NCBI GenBank assembly: GCA_905210435.1
Contig: CAJLWO010000080.1
Coordinates: 1-6,826, forward strand
Origin: an uncultured Bacteroidales bacterium
GTDB lineage: Bacteria; Bacteroidota; Bacteroidia; Bacteroidales; Muribaculaceae
DNA length: 6,826 bases
Reading direction: 5' to 3'
Positions 1-6,748 of the stretch are shown here, piece by piece; position 1 is the first letter of the stretch, and each line of letters starts with the position of its first letter. The position numbers and the translations under genes are program-made. The notes below the pieces were generated by a model that was not told the origin of the DNA, searched no databases, and saw only the letters and a program-made list of their open reading frames with translations.

Positions 1-80
1 AACCGGGTAAGGGGGGGCTATGTCTCTATTTTTGTCTTAAATGAAAGAGCCGTGCACCTGCGCACCGCAAAGCGCCATAC

Positions 81-112
81 ATTGCCGGACCGAAATCTCG
101 TACTCCCGCAAT
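81..112 (-). other. Imperfect hairpin just after the CotH stop codon
   Basis: Minus-strand RNA can form an interrupted stem: ATTGC/GCAAT, a G-G mismatch, GGA/TCC, an internal loop, then CGA/TCG around GATT. It starts about 11 bases after the CotH stop (124-126). No U-tract follows, so intrinsic termination is doubtful. The remainder of 1-123 holds no gene I can support, only an AT-rich stretch (24-45) and a run of seven G (11-17). Confidence 0.25.
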
Positions 113-123
113 CCCGTGCCCGT

Positions 124-2064
124 TTATCTGACCGCAATCTTTACCGTAACCGTACGCTTGTCGGCGGAAACACCTTTCACGATATAAATCCCCGGAAGCA
201 GCGGTGATGCCGAAAACACACCCTCGACGGTAGCCACTGCCTGCCCTCCGACGTTATACACTGTCCAGCATGCCTCGTCGCCGAGCGTGAGGGTGTCGGT
301 GTCTATATTGACATATTCTGCCGCGGCAGGGTCATAGCCTATTTTAGTGTCGAGCCACGGTATGCGCGCCTTCAGATAATTCTTTACCCATGCCACTTCC
401 CCTTCATACGAACCCGCTACCTGCGGATTCATGTGTACTGCCTGGTTGAGAATATCCCATCGCATGAAGTTAAGCCTTTGCGAAGCATCCATCTCGGCTG
501 CGTTTCTGTCGACAAACTCGCACAATGACTCCGCCGACAACCCCTCCTTGCGCATCTTTGTCCATAATGACAGCAGTTCGGGGGCGGTCGACGCGTCGCG
601 CGCCATTATGCGGTTGACGAATGTGCGCATAGTGCCCGCGCACGACGATGAAGATGCCTGATACAGATAGCATTTGAGGTCATTGATAGGATAGGTGCGG
701 ATGTCGTTCTCGAATCCGAGGTCGAAGTCCCACACCGGCCCGACATGAAATTTCGGGTCATTGCGCTTCTTGTACATGTACGTGCTCCAGTATGTGTCAG
801 TATTTCCCGACACCTCTCCCACGATGAAGTGCTGCAGGAAACTTGTCAGGTCAATCATCGAGCGGTAACCGGCCTCCGGGTCATCGAATTTCGATGAATA
901 GACCACCGACTCCAGACTGTTGAAATAATCGGTGATGTATGCCGTCTGCTCCGGAGTGATTTTGTCATCGTCGGGCGATTTGATGGTGACGGGAATGCCT
1001 CTCTTTGACTTGAACCATGAAAGCTCGCTCCCGGCGTATGCATCCACCTCTATCAGATACCCGCCGGTGAGGGCATCCCCCTTGATGTCCGTTTCCTCCA
1101 TTTCATTGACCGGCACGCGCCCCTCGGCCACCTCCACCTGATCGCAAAGCTGGTAGCAGCCCTTGTACTCTCCGTTGAGTATGACGTCGACCGGGCGGCA
1201 ATACGGCACATATTCCATTCCCGCGCGCCGCGCCACCTCAAACGCTATCATATTTCGCATCAGCGTCTTGTCGCCGAAATTGTTGATAAGCGTCCACTTC
1301 TTCGCTTTGGCCGGCGCGTCGAGCGGCCGCTGTTTCTTGGCAAACTTGATGCGGTATGGCTTTTTCGGGTGTGTCATGCTGTTGTTGCCGCGCAGGCGTG
1401 ATTCTCCCGCAGCTTCGAGCACATTGGTCCCGTTCTCCGATATGATTATGATATTGCTCTCGATATTGTGTTCCTTGTCGTAAGGCTCCACGGCATTGAC
1501 AGTGTTGATAATCACCGTAGGCAGATTGGTTATCTGGTGCAGGCGGCTGTCATCGCCGTCCCCCTTTTCGCCGTAAAATTCTACTTCGGCCACATTGCAG
1601 CGGGCATCGTTCGGCCCCACATAACGCACATAGCGGAATCCGCGCGAGCACTCTACGTCGGCATAGCTCATCGACCCTATCCGGCCGTTTTCTGTGGTAA
1701 GGTACAGCGGCACGGCATCCAGGAAGTCAGGACGGTTCGCGCCCTCGAACATGGCGAGCTTCACGCGCTCCTCCCCGTGCCAGTCGTTGCGCGGCGACCA
1801 CCCTACGCGGGTTATCACATGCTTTTCGCCAAGGTCAAGTCCCGCCCACGTATAGCTGCGGTCATACGAAGCGAAATACGTGTTCATGTCGCCGTCAAAA
1901 GCATTGTATATCGTGTTGACTGTGGTCGATGCCTCGCCTGTGGCATAATCGACCGATGTGGTGGTGCCTATGGGCGTGCCCGACAGTTTCTCTGCCCCTG
2001 CGGCAGTGGCAGCAGCGGCGAGCATTATCGCCGGCCCCAGTATGGACGTTTTTTTAATCATCAT
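124..2064 (-). CDS. CotH kinase-family exported protein with N-terminal discoidin-like domain and C-terminal sorting-like domain
   Basis: 646 residues, starting at the first of two tandem ATG codons (2062-2064, then 2059-2061); either could be used. Residues 1-24 are a Sec signal peptide (basic MMIKK, Ala-rich core, likely cleavage near AAGA-E). Residues about 27-165 resemble a galactose-binding F5/8 type C (discoidin) fold, ending in 'VAEVEFYG'. Residues about 180-570 are the CotH region: RLRGNNSMTHPKKPYRIKF (223-241), KWTLINNFGDKTLMRN (256-271), a 'VILNGEYKGCYQL' strand (294-306), and GPVWDFDLGFEND (442-454), whose Asp446/Asp448 fit the family's metal-binding DxD. Residues about 600-646 (VYNVGGQAV...LPGIYIV...VKI) resemble a type IX sorting domain. 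Spore-coat CotH of Bacillus is an atypical protein kinase; the role in Bacteroidota is largely unknown. Surface protein phosphorylation or attachment to glycans is inference. The upstream gene ends 54 bp away and I see no TAnnTTTG promoter in that gap, so it may be co-transcribed. Confidence 0.88.
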   Translation of the reverse strand: MMIKKTSILGPAIMLAAAATAAGAEKLSGTPIGTTTSVDYATGEASTTVNTIYNAFDGDMNTYFASYDRSYTWAGLDLGEKHVITRVGWSPRNDWHGEERVKLAMFEGANRPDFLDAVPLYLTTENGRIGSMSYADVECSRGFRYVRYVGPNDARCNVAEVEFYGEKGDGDDSRLHQITNLPTVIINTVNAVEPYDKEHNIESNIIIISENGTNVLEAAGESRLRGNNSMTHPKKPYRIKFAKKQRPLDAPAKAKKWTLINNFGDKTLMRNMIAFEVARRAGMEYVPYCRPVDVILNGEYKGCYQLCDQVEVAEGRVPVNEMEETDIKGDALTGGYLIEVDAYAGSELSWFKSKRGIPVTIKSPDDDKITPEQTAYITDYFNSLESVVYSSKFDDPEAGYRSMIDLTSFLQHFIVGEVSGNTDTYWSTYMYKKRNDPKFHVGPVWDFDLGFENDIRTYPINDLKCYLYQASSSSCAGTMRTFVNRIMARDASTAPELLSLWTKMRKEGLSAESLCEFVDRNAAEMDASQRLNFMRWDILNQAVHMNPQVAGSYEGEVAWVKNYLKARIPWLDTKIGYDPAAAEYVNIDTDTLTLGDEACWTVYNVGGQAVATVEGVFSASPLLPGIYIVKGVSADKRTVTVKIAVR

Positions 2065-2085
2065 GGTAATAGATATTTATGTCAT

Positions 2086-2106
2086 CCCCGCGCTGTTTGC
2101 GCGAGG
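2086..2106 (-). other. GC-rich hairpin between the polyferredoxin and CotH genes
   Basis: In the minus-strand RNA, CCUCGCGC pairs with GCGCGGGG (8 pairs including one G-U) around a 5-base loop AAACA. It begins 12 bases after the polyferredoxin stop codon. No U-tract follows; the next bases are AUGACAUAAAU. It could be a weak or factor-assisted terminator, an mRNA-stabilising 3' structure, or a processing signal that changes the expression of the downstream CotH gene. Confidence 0.4.
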
Positions 2107-2118
2107 TGGGTTTGTTGT

Positions 2119-3651
2119 CTATCTTTTAAGGCCGTTCACTTTGATGGCCTTGGCGGGTGATGCCGGGCAGATATACTGGCATGAGCCGCACCCTATGCAG
2201 CCGTTGTGGTTCACGCTTGCAACGCGGCGCCCCCCTTTCTGCGTCATCGTTATCGTATGGCGTGGACAACGCTGCGCACACAGTCCGCAGCCTATACATG
2301 CTTCGGTATCTACCGTAGCGAGGCCGACCCTGAACAGATGCTTCTCCTCCACGGTCAGCTTCTCGAGCGCCCCGGTAGGACATACTTCGGTACATTTCAC
2401 GCAGTTGTATCGGCAGTAACTGTCATCATAATTCTTGAGCGGGTGCAGCGGATTGCCGGCGCCGTATTCGCCTTTCGACGGCGCGAGCACATGCGCCGGG
2501 CACACCGATATGCATGCGCCGCAACCCACGCATTTTGTCAGAAACGAACGTGTCGACGCTATGCCCGGAGGGGGCACCGGACGTGTGTCGCGTGTCTCAT
2601 CCTGCACTATCTCTTTCGGCTTCACGCGGTCGAGTTTCCTCGCCGCGCTCGCTACGGCAGGTGCCGCGGCGAGTATCAGTCCCGTGGCAAGGAAACGGCG
2701 TCGGTCGATAGCCCGCGGATTCTCCGTATTGTCGGTAGCTCCGGGAGCGTCCATCGTGGCTGTGGCACGCGCGCCCGGCACTTTCATCAGCATCGGTATC
2801 GACAGGCGGTGACGCCGCCGCGTGTAGGTGATTGCGCCGCTGTCGCACACCGCCGTGCAGTCGAAGCACACCACGCACCGCGACATGTCGACCGTATGCC
2901 CCTTGGAGTCGATGCACTCCGCCTTGCATACGCGTTCGCACAGTCCGCAGTTCACGCACGCGTCGGTGTTTATGTCCATTCCGTATACGCTGTGGCGGCT
3001 CAGCAGGCTCAGCACCGAGCCCACGGGGCACACCGTGTTGCATATCAGTCTTCCCCTCTTCATCGGCACCGCCACTATCGCCGCAAGCGCTATGGCAGCT
3101 GCTACAACTCCCGCTATCGTTCCCGCAGCCAGCGTGGCTCCCTCGCCCGTAGCTATGAGCGGACGCAGCAGATATGTCATGATGCGCCCGAACGTCCCGT
3201 AAGGGTCAAACAGAGCAAGCATCATCGAAAGTCCCGACAGCAGCGCCACCACCGTAAGAGCCAACCATACGTAGCGGAACCGGTTGCGGGCCGCGTGATA
3301 GCGGTAGCTGCGGCGGAATTTCATCTTCCGGTTCATGCGCGGCACCCGTGCCGAAATATCCTGCACGATACCCGTGGGGCACACCATCGAGCAGTACACA
3401 CGGCCGAACAGCAGCGTTACAGCCATCCAGAAAAATATCAGCGAACCGCACACCGACAGCGCTACCGGCACAATCTGCACCTTCGTTATCCACTGCAGGC
3501 TGAGCGCCGCCGACGTGCCGAGCATGACGAAAAACACCGTCATGACGCTAAGAGCCACGATGGCCGTGACCCGGCGTCCCGTTTGCAGGGCCTTTCCGCG
3601 GTCGTTGGCCTGGCGGCGTTCCCGGCGGTATATCGGTGGATTTTCGCTCAT
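2119..3651 (-). CDS. Membrane polyferredoxin: NapH-like quinol-dehydrogenase module fused to a Tat-type NapG-like ferredoxin
   Basis: 510 residues. The N-terminus is basic (YRRERR), followed by four predicted membrane helices at about 27-50, 59-82, 126-147 and 172-196. Two CxxxCP motifs follow helices 2 and 4 (Cys87/Cys91 and Cys204/Cys208), the signature of NapH/NosR/CcoG-type proteins. Two 4Fe-4S motifs follow (Cys232/235/238/242 and Cys259/262/265/269). A twin-arginine motif RRRFL (317-321) then precedes an Ala-rich helix to about 337, with an AxA site (334-336). The remainder carries four more clusters: Cys374/377/380/384, Cys413/417/420/424, Cys452/455/458/462 and Cys485/488/491/495. The section 'PPPGIASTRSFLTKCVGCGAC' onward resembles mature NapG. 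Arg/Lys-rich segments at 101-125 and 198-201 place both loops in the cytoplasm, so helix 5 should lead the last four clusters outward. Known NapGH passes electrons from quinol to periplasmic nitrate reductase; here no NapA/NapB is visible, so the acceptor is unknown. It probably works with the ferredoxin lipoprotein gene ending 46 bp upstream. Confidence 0.9.
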   Translation of the reverse strand: MSENPPIYRRERRQANDRGKALQTGRRVTAIVALSVMTVFFVMLGTSAALSLQWITKVQIVPVALSVCGSLIFFWMAVTLLFGRVYCSMVCPTGIVQDISARVPRMNRKMKFRRSYRYHAARNRFRYVWLALTVVALLSGLSMMLALFDPYGTFGRIMTYLLRPLIATGEGATLAAGTIAGVVAAAIALAAIVAVPMKRGRLICNTVCPVGSVLSLLSRHSVYGMDINTDACVNCGLCERVCKAECIDSKGHTVDMSRCVVCFDCTAVCDSGAITYTRRRHRLSIPMLMKVPGARATATMDAPGATDNTENPRAIDRRRFLATGLILAAAPAVASAARKLDRVKPKEIVQDETRDTRPVPPPGIASTRSFLTKCVGCGACISVCPAHVLAPSKGEYGAGNPLHPLKNYDDSYCRYNCVKCTEVCPTGALEKLTVEEKHLFRVGLATVDTEACIGCGLCAQRCPRHTITMTQKGGRRVASVNHNGCIGCGSCQYICPASPAKAIKVNGLKR

Positions 3652-3697
3652 TTCACTCGTTTCGGTACTGAATTCTTACTTTATCTGTGTTACGGCG

Positions 3698-4219
3698 TTA
3701 TACCGTTTCCCTTGTCAGGTCGATAAACCGGCCTATGCTTCTCATGTGCGACGCTATCGGCAGCCCCATCGGGCACTCGTACTCGCATCCGCCGCATCCG
3801 GCACACCGGTGCGCTATATGCTTGTCGCCGATTTCGCGTTCTATGCGCGCTACGAACCCGCGGCTGCGCTCCGTCCCTCCGCCGTTGCGGAAATCCTTGC
3901 CGTCGCGCGGTATTTCACCGCTCTTGACAGCCTCGTTGTAGGCCGCATACATCGCCGGAATATGCACTCCGTACTGACACGGCATGCAGCGCGAGCATCC
4001 CACGCAATGTACTTCGCCGGGGAGGTTCGCTATGATTTCATCGGCGTCAAACGGGTCTTTTTCCTCACCCGAGGCATTCGCGCGCAACGATGTTATCCCC
4101 TCCTCGCCATGACGGCACGACGTAAGTATCGCGCCCGCCGCCGTAGCGCCGACAGCGGTAGCGGCAACAGCCTTAAGCCATTGCCGCCGCGATATCATAT
4201 TTCCGTTGTCGTCACTCAT
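3698..4219 (-). CDS. Tat-type lipoprotein with two 4Fe-4S clusters, resembling the C-terminal module of aldo/keto reductases
   Basis: I choose the ATG at 4217-4219, giving 173 residues. The longer reading from 4279 adds 20 residues that overlap the upstream gene's stop and would bury the signal peptide. An internal ATG at 4198 (MISRRQWLK) is a possible alternative. Residues 10-16 (SRRQWLK) match the twin-arginine consensus; an Ala-rich helix and a lipobox LTSC (Cys35) follow, predicting a folded, Tat-exported lipoprotein. Cys72/75/78/81 lie in CVGCSRCMPCQYGVHIP and Cys139/142/145/149 in CAGCGGCEYECP followed by 'GLPI'. That pairing is characteristic of the 4Fe-4S tail of one aldo/keto reductase family, but the roughly 280-residue reductase barrel is absent. 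Two low-potential clusters for electron transfer in the periplasm are therefore expected. It probably exchanges electrons with the polyferredoxin encoded 46 bp downstream. Function as a partner subunit is inference; a relic of a larger enzyme is less likely because the signal peptide and all eight cysteines are intact. Confidence 0.85.
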   Translation of the reverse strand: MSDDNGNMISRRQWLKAVAATAVGATAAGAILTSCRHGEEGITSLRANASGEEKDPFDADEIIANLPGEVHCVGCSRCMPCQYGVHIPAMYAAYNEAVKSGEIPRDGKDFRNGGGTERSRGFVARIEREIGDKHIAHRCAGCGGCEYECPMGLPIASHMRSIGRFIDLTRETV

Positions 4220-4227
4220 TTCAATGG

Positions 4228-4245
4228 CAAATATAGCAATATTTG
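4228..4245. repeat. Perfect inverted repeat overlapping the -7 element (possible operator)
   Basis: CAAATAT-AGCA-ATATTTG: two perfect 7-base arms separated by 4 bases. One arm forms most of the predicted -7 element of the ferredoxin lipoprotein gene. A dimeric repressor could bind here and block RNA polymerase. It is AT-rich, so a weak RNA hairpin or chance palindrome is also possible. Confidence 0.4.
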
Positions 4246-4258
4246 TCGAAAAATGAAA
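4228..4258 (-). promoter_or_regulatory. Probable promoter of the ferredoxin lipoprotein gene
   Basis: On the minus strand TATATTTG (4235-4228) is a perfect -7 element. The -33 position is weak: TTTC at 4258-4255, one mismatch from TTTG, 19 bases away and just past the endonuclease stop codon. The predicted start near 4222-4223 would lie only a few bases before the ATG at 4219, giving an almost leaderless mRNA. It would let the two iron-sulfur genes be transcribed independently of the nuclease. Confidence 0.45.
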
Positions 4259-4262
4259 TCTT

Positions 4263-6659
4263 TTATTTAACCACGACACGGCGCGAGTTGCTGCCGTCGG
4301 TCACGATATACAGTCCCGCGGGAAGGCTTACGGTATATTGTGTGCCGTGCAGTTTTGCGCCCCCTACGGTCTGTCCGTCAAGGTTGTATACATGGTATAC
4401 CGCCGCTTCGCCGTGGTTGATGATGACAAGCGTCTTGTTGATGCAGTAGGCGTCCCATTCAGCGAGAGTGTCATTCTCTATGCCATCCACCGACGATTTT
4501 GCATAGTCGGTGACGGTAAGGTCGTCAATCATGCCGCGTCCCCCCGCGCTCTGGCGCAGACGTATGTAGTTGCTGCCTGCTACGTTTACGGGCACTTCGT
4601 ATTTGGTATAGGAGTCGGCGCTGACAGTCACCTCTCCGGCGTTTATCCATTGGTCGGATTGCGCGGGCATGTATTCCACCTGCAACACCATGTCGCCGTC
4701 CGAACTGCTCCACCGCTTGGCATAGAAACTTACTGTGCCGATACCGTCCTTTTTGGGTGATGCCGACTCTATGGCGCTGGTCGGGTTCTTGCCCATACGC
4801 AGTGCATAGTCGCTGTTATAGCCTTTGTCGGATGCCCAGATGCCGGCATTGGTCAGGTTCCAGCTGCACGGGTTGCCTGCGAATGTCTGGGCGCTGTATG
4901 TTTCATATTTGCCCTCTGCGGCCTTCTCGAAGTCCTCCACGAACCACGGTGTCGACGTATCGCGCACCGAAGCCGTTGCAAAGCCCTCGTCGTTGATATA
5001 GTCGCCGCTGCTGATTGTGATTGTCGACTCATACTCGCCGGCCGTTGTAGCCTCTACACGCAGATAGAAGCGGTCCTCCTGCGGGGCGATGGTGATGCTC
5101 CGGCTCCAGTTGTTCATGTCGGTCGACAGTGCGAACGGCGCTTTTACACTTACCGTAAGGTCGGTGTCGATATTCTCCGTGTCGATCCATACCTCGGCCG
5201 GCTGCGACGGGGTGTCGGGGTCGGTGAGGAATGCGAATTCCGTTCCGTTGGTATACTGCACGTCGGGTATGAACGCCGCTGTCGTCACACTGATTTCGTT
5301 TGATACTTTCGTGTCCGATGACAGCGTATAGCTGTATGGAGTTTCAGGCTCAAGTCCCGTCACATCGTATTCCTCCGTTTCGGCATTGACCGTCACGGGA
5401 TAGCCCGCAAGCGCCGTGCCGTTATGTTTCACCGTGAGCCGGTATGTCTCGGCATCGCCAAGGCTCATCCAGCGGGCAGTGAAACTCGTTTCGGCGATAT
5501 TCTCGGCCGGAAGCGCGGGTATGCCGGCGATAGCTTCGGCGCGGAGATTGACGGTCGATGTCAGGTCGCCCGACCTGAACATGAGCACTCCGGTCGATAC
5601 GCCTGCCGAGGCGCGTTTGAACGATACCGATATGGATGTGCCCGCATTGGCGGCAGCCGCCGTGATTGTCGACTGCTTCAGCGTGAAATCGTTGCCGCTT
5701 AGTGTCACTGTCACCGGCGATGTCAGGTTCATGCCTTTCACGTCGATGGCGCGGGATATAGTATAGTTTGTTGCCGTCAGGCCGAAATCGATTGCCGAGT
5801 TGTCCACCGGCAACGACCATGTAGGCTCCGGATTGCCGTTGATGTACCATGCCTGGCCCTTCTTGTCGCCCCATATATATTCCACAAGCTCCGGATGGTC
5901 GATGAAGGGGTTGCGGTTGTTCTGAAATTCGTATACGGCATCGTTGCGCACGGTCTCTTTCTCGTTCACGGCGTCCTGACGGTGCCATTTCAGCAGAAGG
6001 TTGAGCGCCCAGGTCTTGTAGGCCGGATACGCATTGCCGGCGAGCATGTCGGAGCTCCATGTGCTGATTTTGTCATTGTAGGCGGCCGCCATGTAGAAGT
6101 ATGTGCGCGCAAGGTCCCCCTTGTATTCGTCGACAGGCTCAAACACCTTGCCCGAATACCCCGGGAAAGTCGAGGTGCCAAGTTTGCCGAGCGCCTGCAC
6201 TCCGTTGCTCGACGACAGCGTCGTGCCGTTGGCGCATTCGCCGTAAGGGAAGTTGCTGCGCTGTCCGTTCACTTTTCCGTCGGTGGGGTAGATGTGGAAT
6301 GCGTCCGACATCATCGGCGACCTGTCGTCAAACCAGCTCTTGGGGAACGAGTGCTCGCGGTTGACGCAGTCCCCAACGTACTTGTAGGTGCCGCACTTCT
6401 CCTTGCCGGGAGTCCACCGCTTGGTGGAGTAGATGTCGATATATTTCCCATTGCCGTCCACATCCGATTTGTTGTAGACTGCCCAAAGGCCGTCATAGCC
6501 CACATTCTTGTGCGGGCCGACCACTTCCCGAAGCGCCTTGAGAAGCGCCTCACCCGTTTTGCCTTCGCATGACTTGTAATAATCGTTCGGTTCCGCCGCC
6601 CACAGACTTGTCTGTGCGACAGCCAATAATGCAACTATAAATGCAAAAATCTTTTTCAT
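4263..6659 (-). CDS. Secreted endonuclease I-family nuclease with Ig-like, fibronectin III and C-terminal sorting-like domains
   Basis: 798 residues, much longer than stand-alone endonuclease I (roughly 230-300). Residues 1-22 are a Sec signal peptide (MKKIF, hydrophobic core, cleavage near LWAA-EP). Residues about 24-266 are the nuclease: NREHSFPKSWF (100-110) with candidate general-base His103 in the His-Me finger, DAFHIYPTDGKVNGQRSNFPYGE (119-141) with Asn131/Asn136 near the expected metal site, and NRNPFIDHPELVEYIWG (248-264), a hallmark of this family. It should cleave DNA (possibly RNA) non-specifically with Mg2+. Then follow an Ig-like region (about 285-377), a fibronectin III domain (about 380-460), a second Ig-like region (about 465-566), a jelly-roll-like region (about 572-718, ending 'GRGMIDDLTVTD'), and a type IX sorting-like domain (about 750-798: VYNLDGQTV, LPAGLYIV, VVVK). 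It is probably surface-attached or released, for nutrient scavenging or clearing extracellular DNA (inference). A Bacteroidota-type promoter lies upstream at 6699-6728. Confidence 0.92.
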   Translation of the reverse strand: MKKIFAFIVALLAVAQTSLWAAEPNDYYKSCEGKTGEALLKALREVVGPHKNVGYDGLWAVYNKSDVDGNGKYIDIYSTKRWTPGKEKCGTYKYVGDCVNREHSFPKSWFDDRSPMMSDAFHIYPTDGKVNGQRSNFPYGECANGTTLSSSNGVQALGKLGTSTFPGYSGKVFEPVDEYKGDLARTYFYMAAAYNDKISTWSSDMLAGNAYPAYKTWALNLLLKWHRQDAVNEKETVRNDAVYEFQNNRNPFIDHPELVEYIWGDKKGQAWYINGNPEPTWSLPVDNSAIDFGLTATNYTISRAIDVKGMNLTSPVTVTLSGNDFTLKQSTITAAAANAGTSISVSFKRASAGVSTGVLMFRSGDLTSTVNLRAEAIAGIPALPAENIAETSFTARWMSLGDAETYRLTVKHNGTALAGYPVTVNAETEEYDVTGLEPETPYSYTLSSDTKVSNEISVTTAAFIPDVQYTNGTEFAFLTDPDTPSQPAEVWIDTENIDTDLTVSVKAPFALSTDMNNWSRSITIAPQEDRFYLRVEATTAGEYESTITISSGDYINDEGFATASVRDTSTPWFVEDFEKAAEGKYETYSAQTFAGNPCSWNLTNAGIWASDKGYNSDYALRMGKNPTSAIESASPKKDGIGTVSFYAKRWSSSDGDMVLQVEYMPAQSDQWINAGEVTVSADSYTKYEVPVNVAGSNYIRLRQSAGGRGMIDDLTVTDYAKSSVDGIENDTLAEWDAYCINKTLVIINHGEAAVYHVYNLDGQTVGGAKLHGTQYTVSLPAGLYIVTDGSNSRRVVVK

Positions 6660-6698
6660 GTTAAGGTTCTGTCTTAAAAAATTTTTAGAAGCGAACTA

Positions 6699-6728
6699 CA
6701 AATATACTAATTATTTTCATTTACCAAA
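6699..6728 (-). promoter_or_regulatory. Bacteroidota-type promoter of the endonuclease gene
   Basis: Read on the minus strand, TATATTTG at 6706-6699 matches the -7 consensus TAnnTTTG exactly, and TTTG at 6728-6725 matches the -33 element, with an 18-base spacer. Transcription would start near 6693, leaving a leader of roughly 34 nt before the ATG at 6659. The motif definition is established for Bacteroides sigma-ABfr; the start position is an estimate. Confidence 0.65.
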
Positions 6729-6748
6729 AAGAATTGAAAGTTAAATAA

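Noticed and set aside
11..17. A run of seven G that might be a phase-variable tract.
   Set aside because: It is short, lies outside any gene I can see, and sits at the window edge; there is nothing to show slippage or an adjoining coding frame.
41..187. A 48-codon plus-strand reading frame starting at ATG 41, with a TATTTTTG box (27-34) just upstream.
   Set aside because: It runs antisense into the 3' end of the CotH gene, has no -33 element at the expected distance, and the peptide has no recognisable features. The box is probably a chance match in an AT-rich stretch.
2206..3726. A 506-codon open frame on the plus strand opposite the polyferredoxin gene.
   Set aside because: The translation is extremely rich in Arg, His and Ala with no domain, typical of an antisense shadow of a GC-rich gene. 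The opposite strand has clear cluster motifs and membrane helices.
3335..4270. A 311-codon plus-strand open frame spanning the ferredoxin lipoprotein gene and part of the polyferredoxin gene.
   Set aside because: It has low-complexity basic composition, no signal or domain, and overlaps two convincing genes on the other strand.
4220..4279. A 20-residue N-terminal extension of the ferredoxin lipoprotein starting at 4279.
   Set aside because: It overlaps the endonuclease stop codon, would place the twin-arginine signal 30 residues inside the protein, and crosses the predicted promoter and palindrome.
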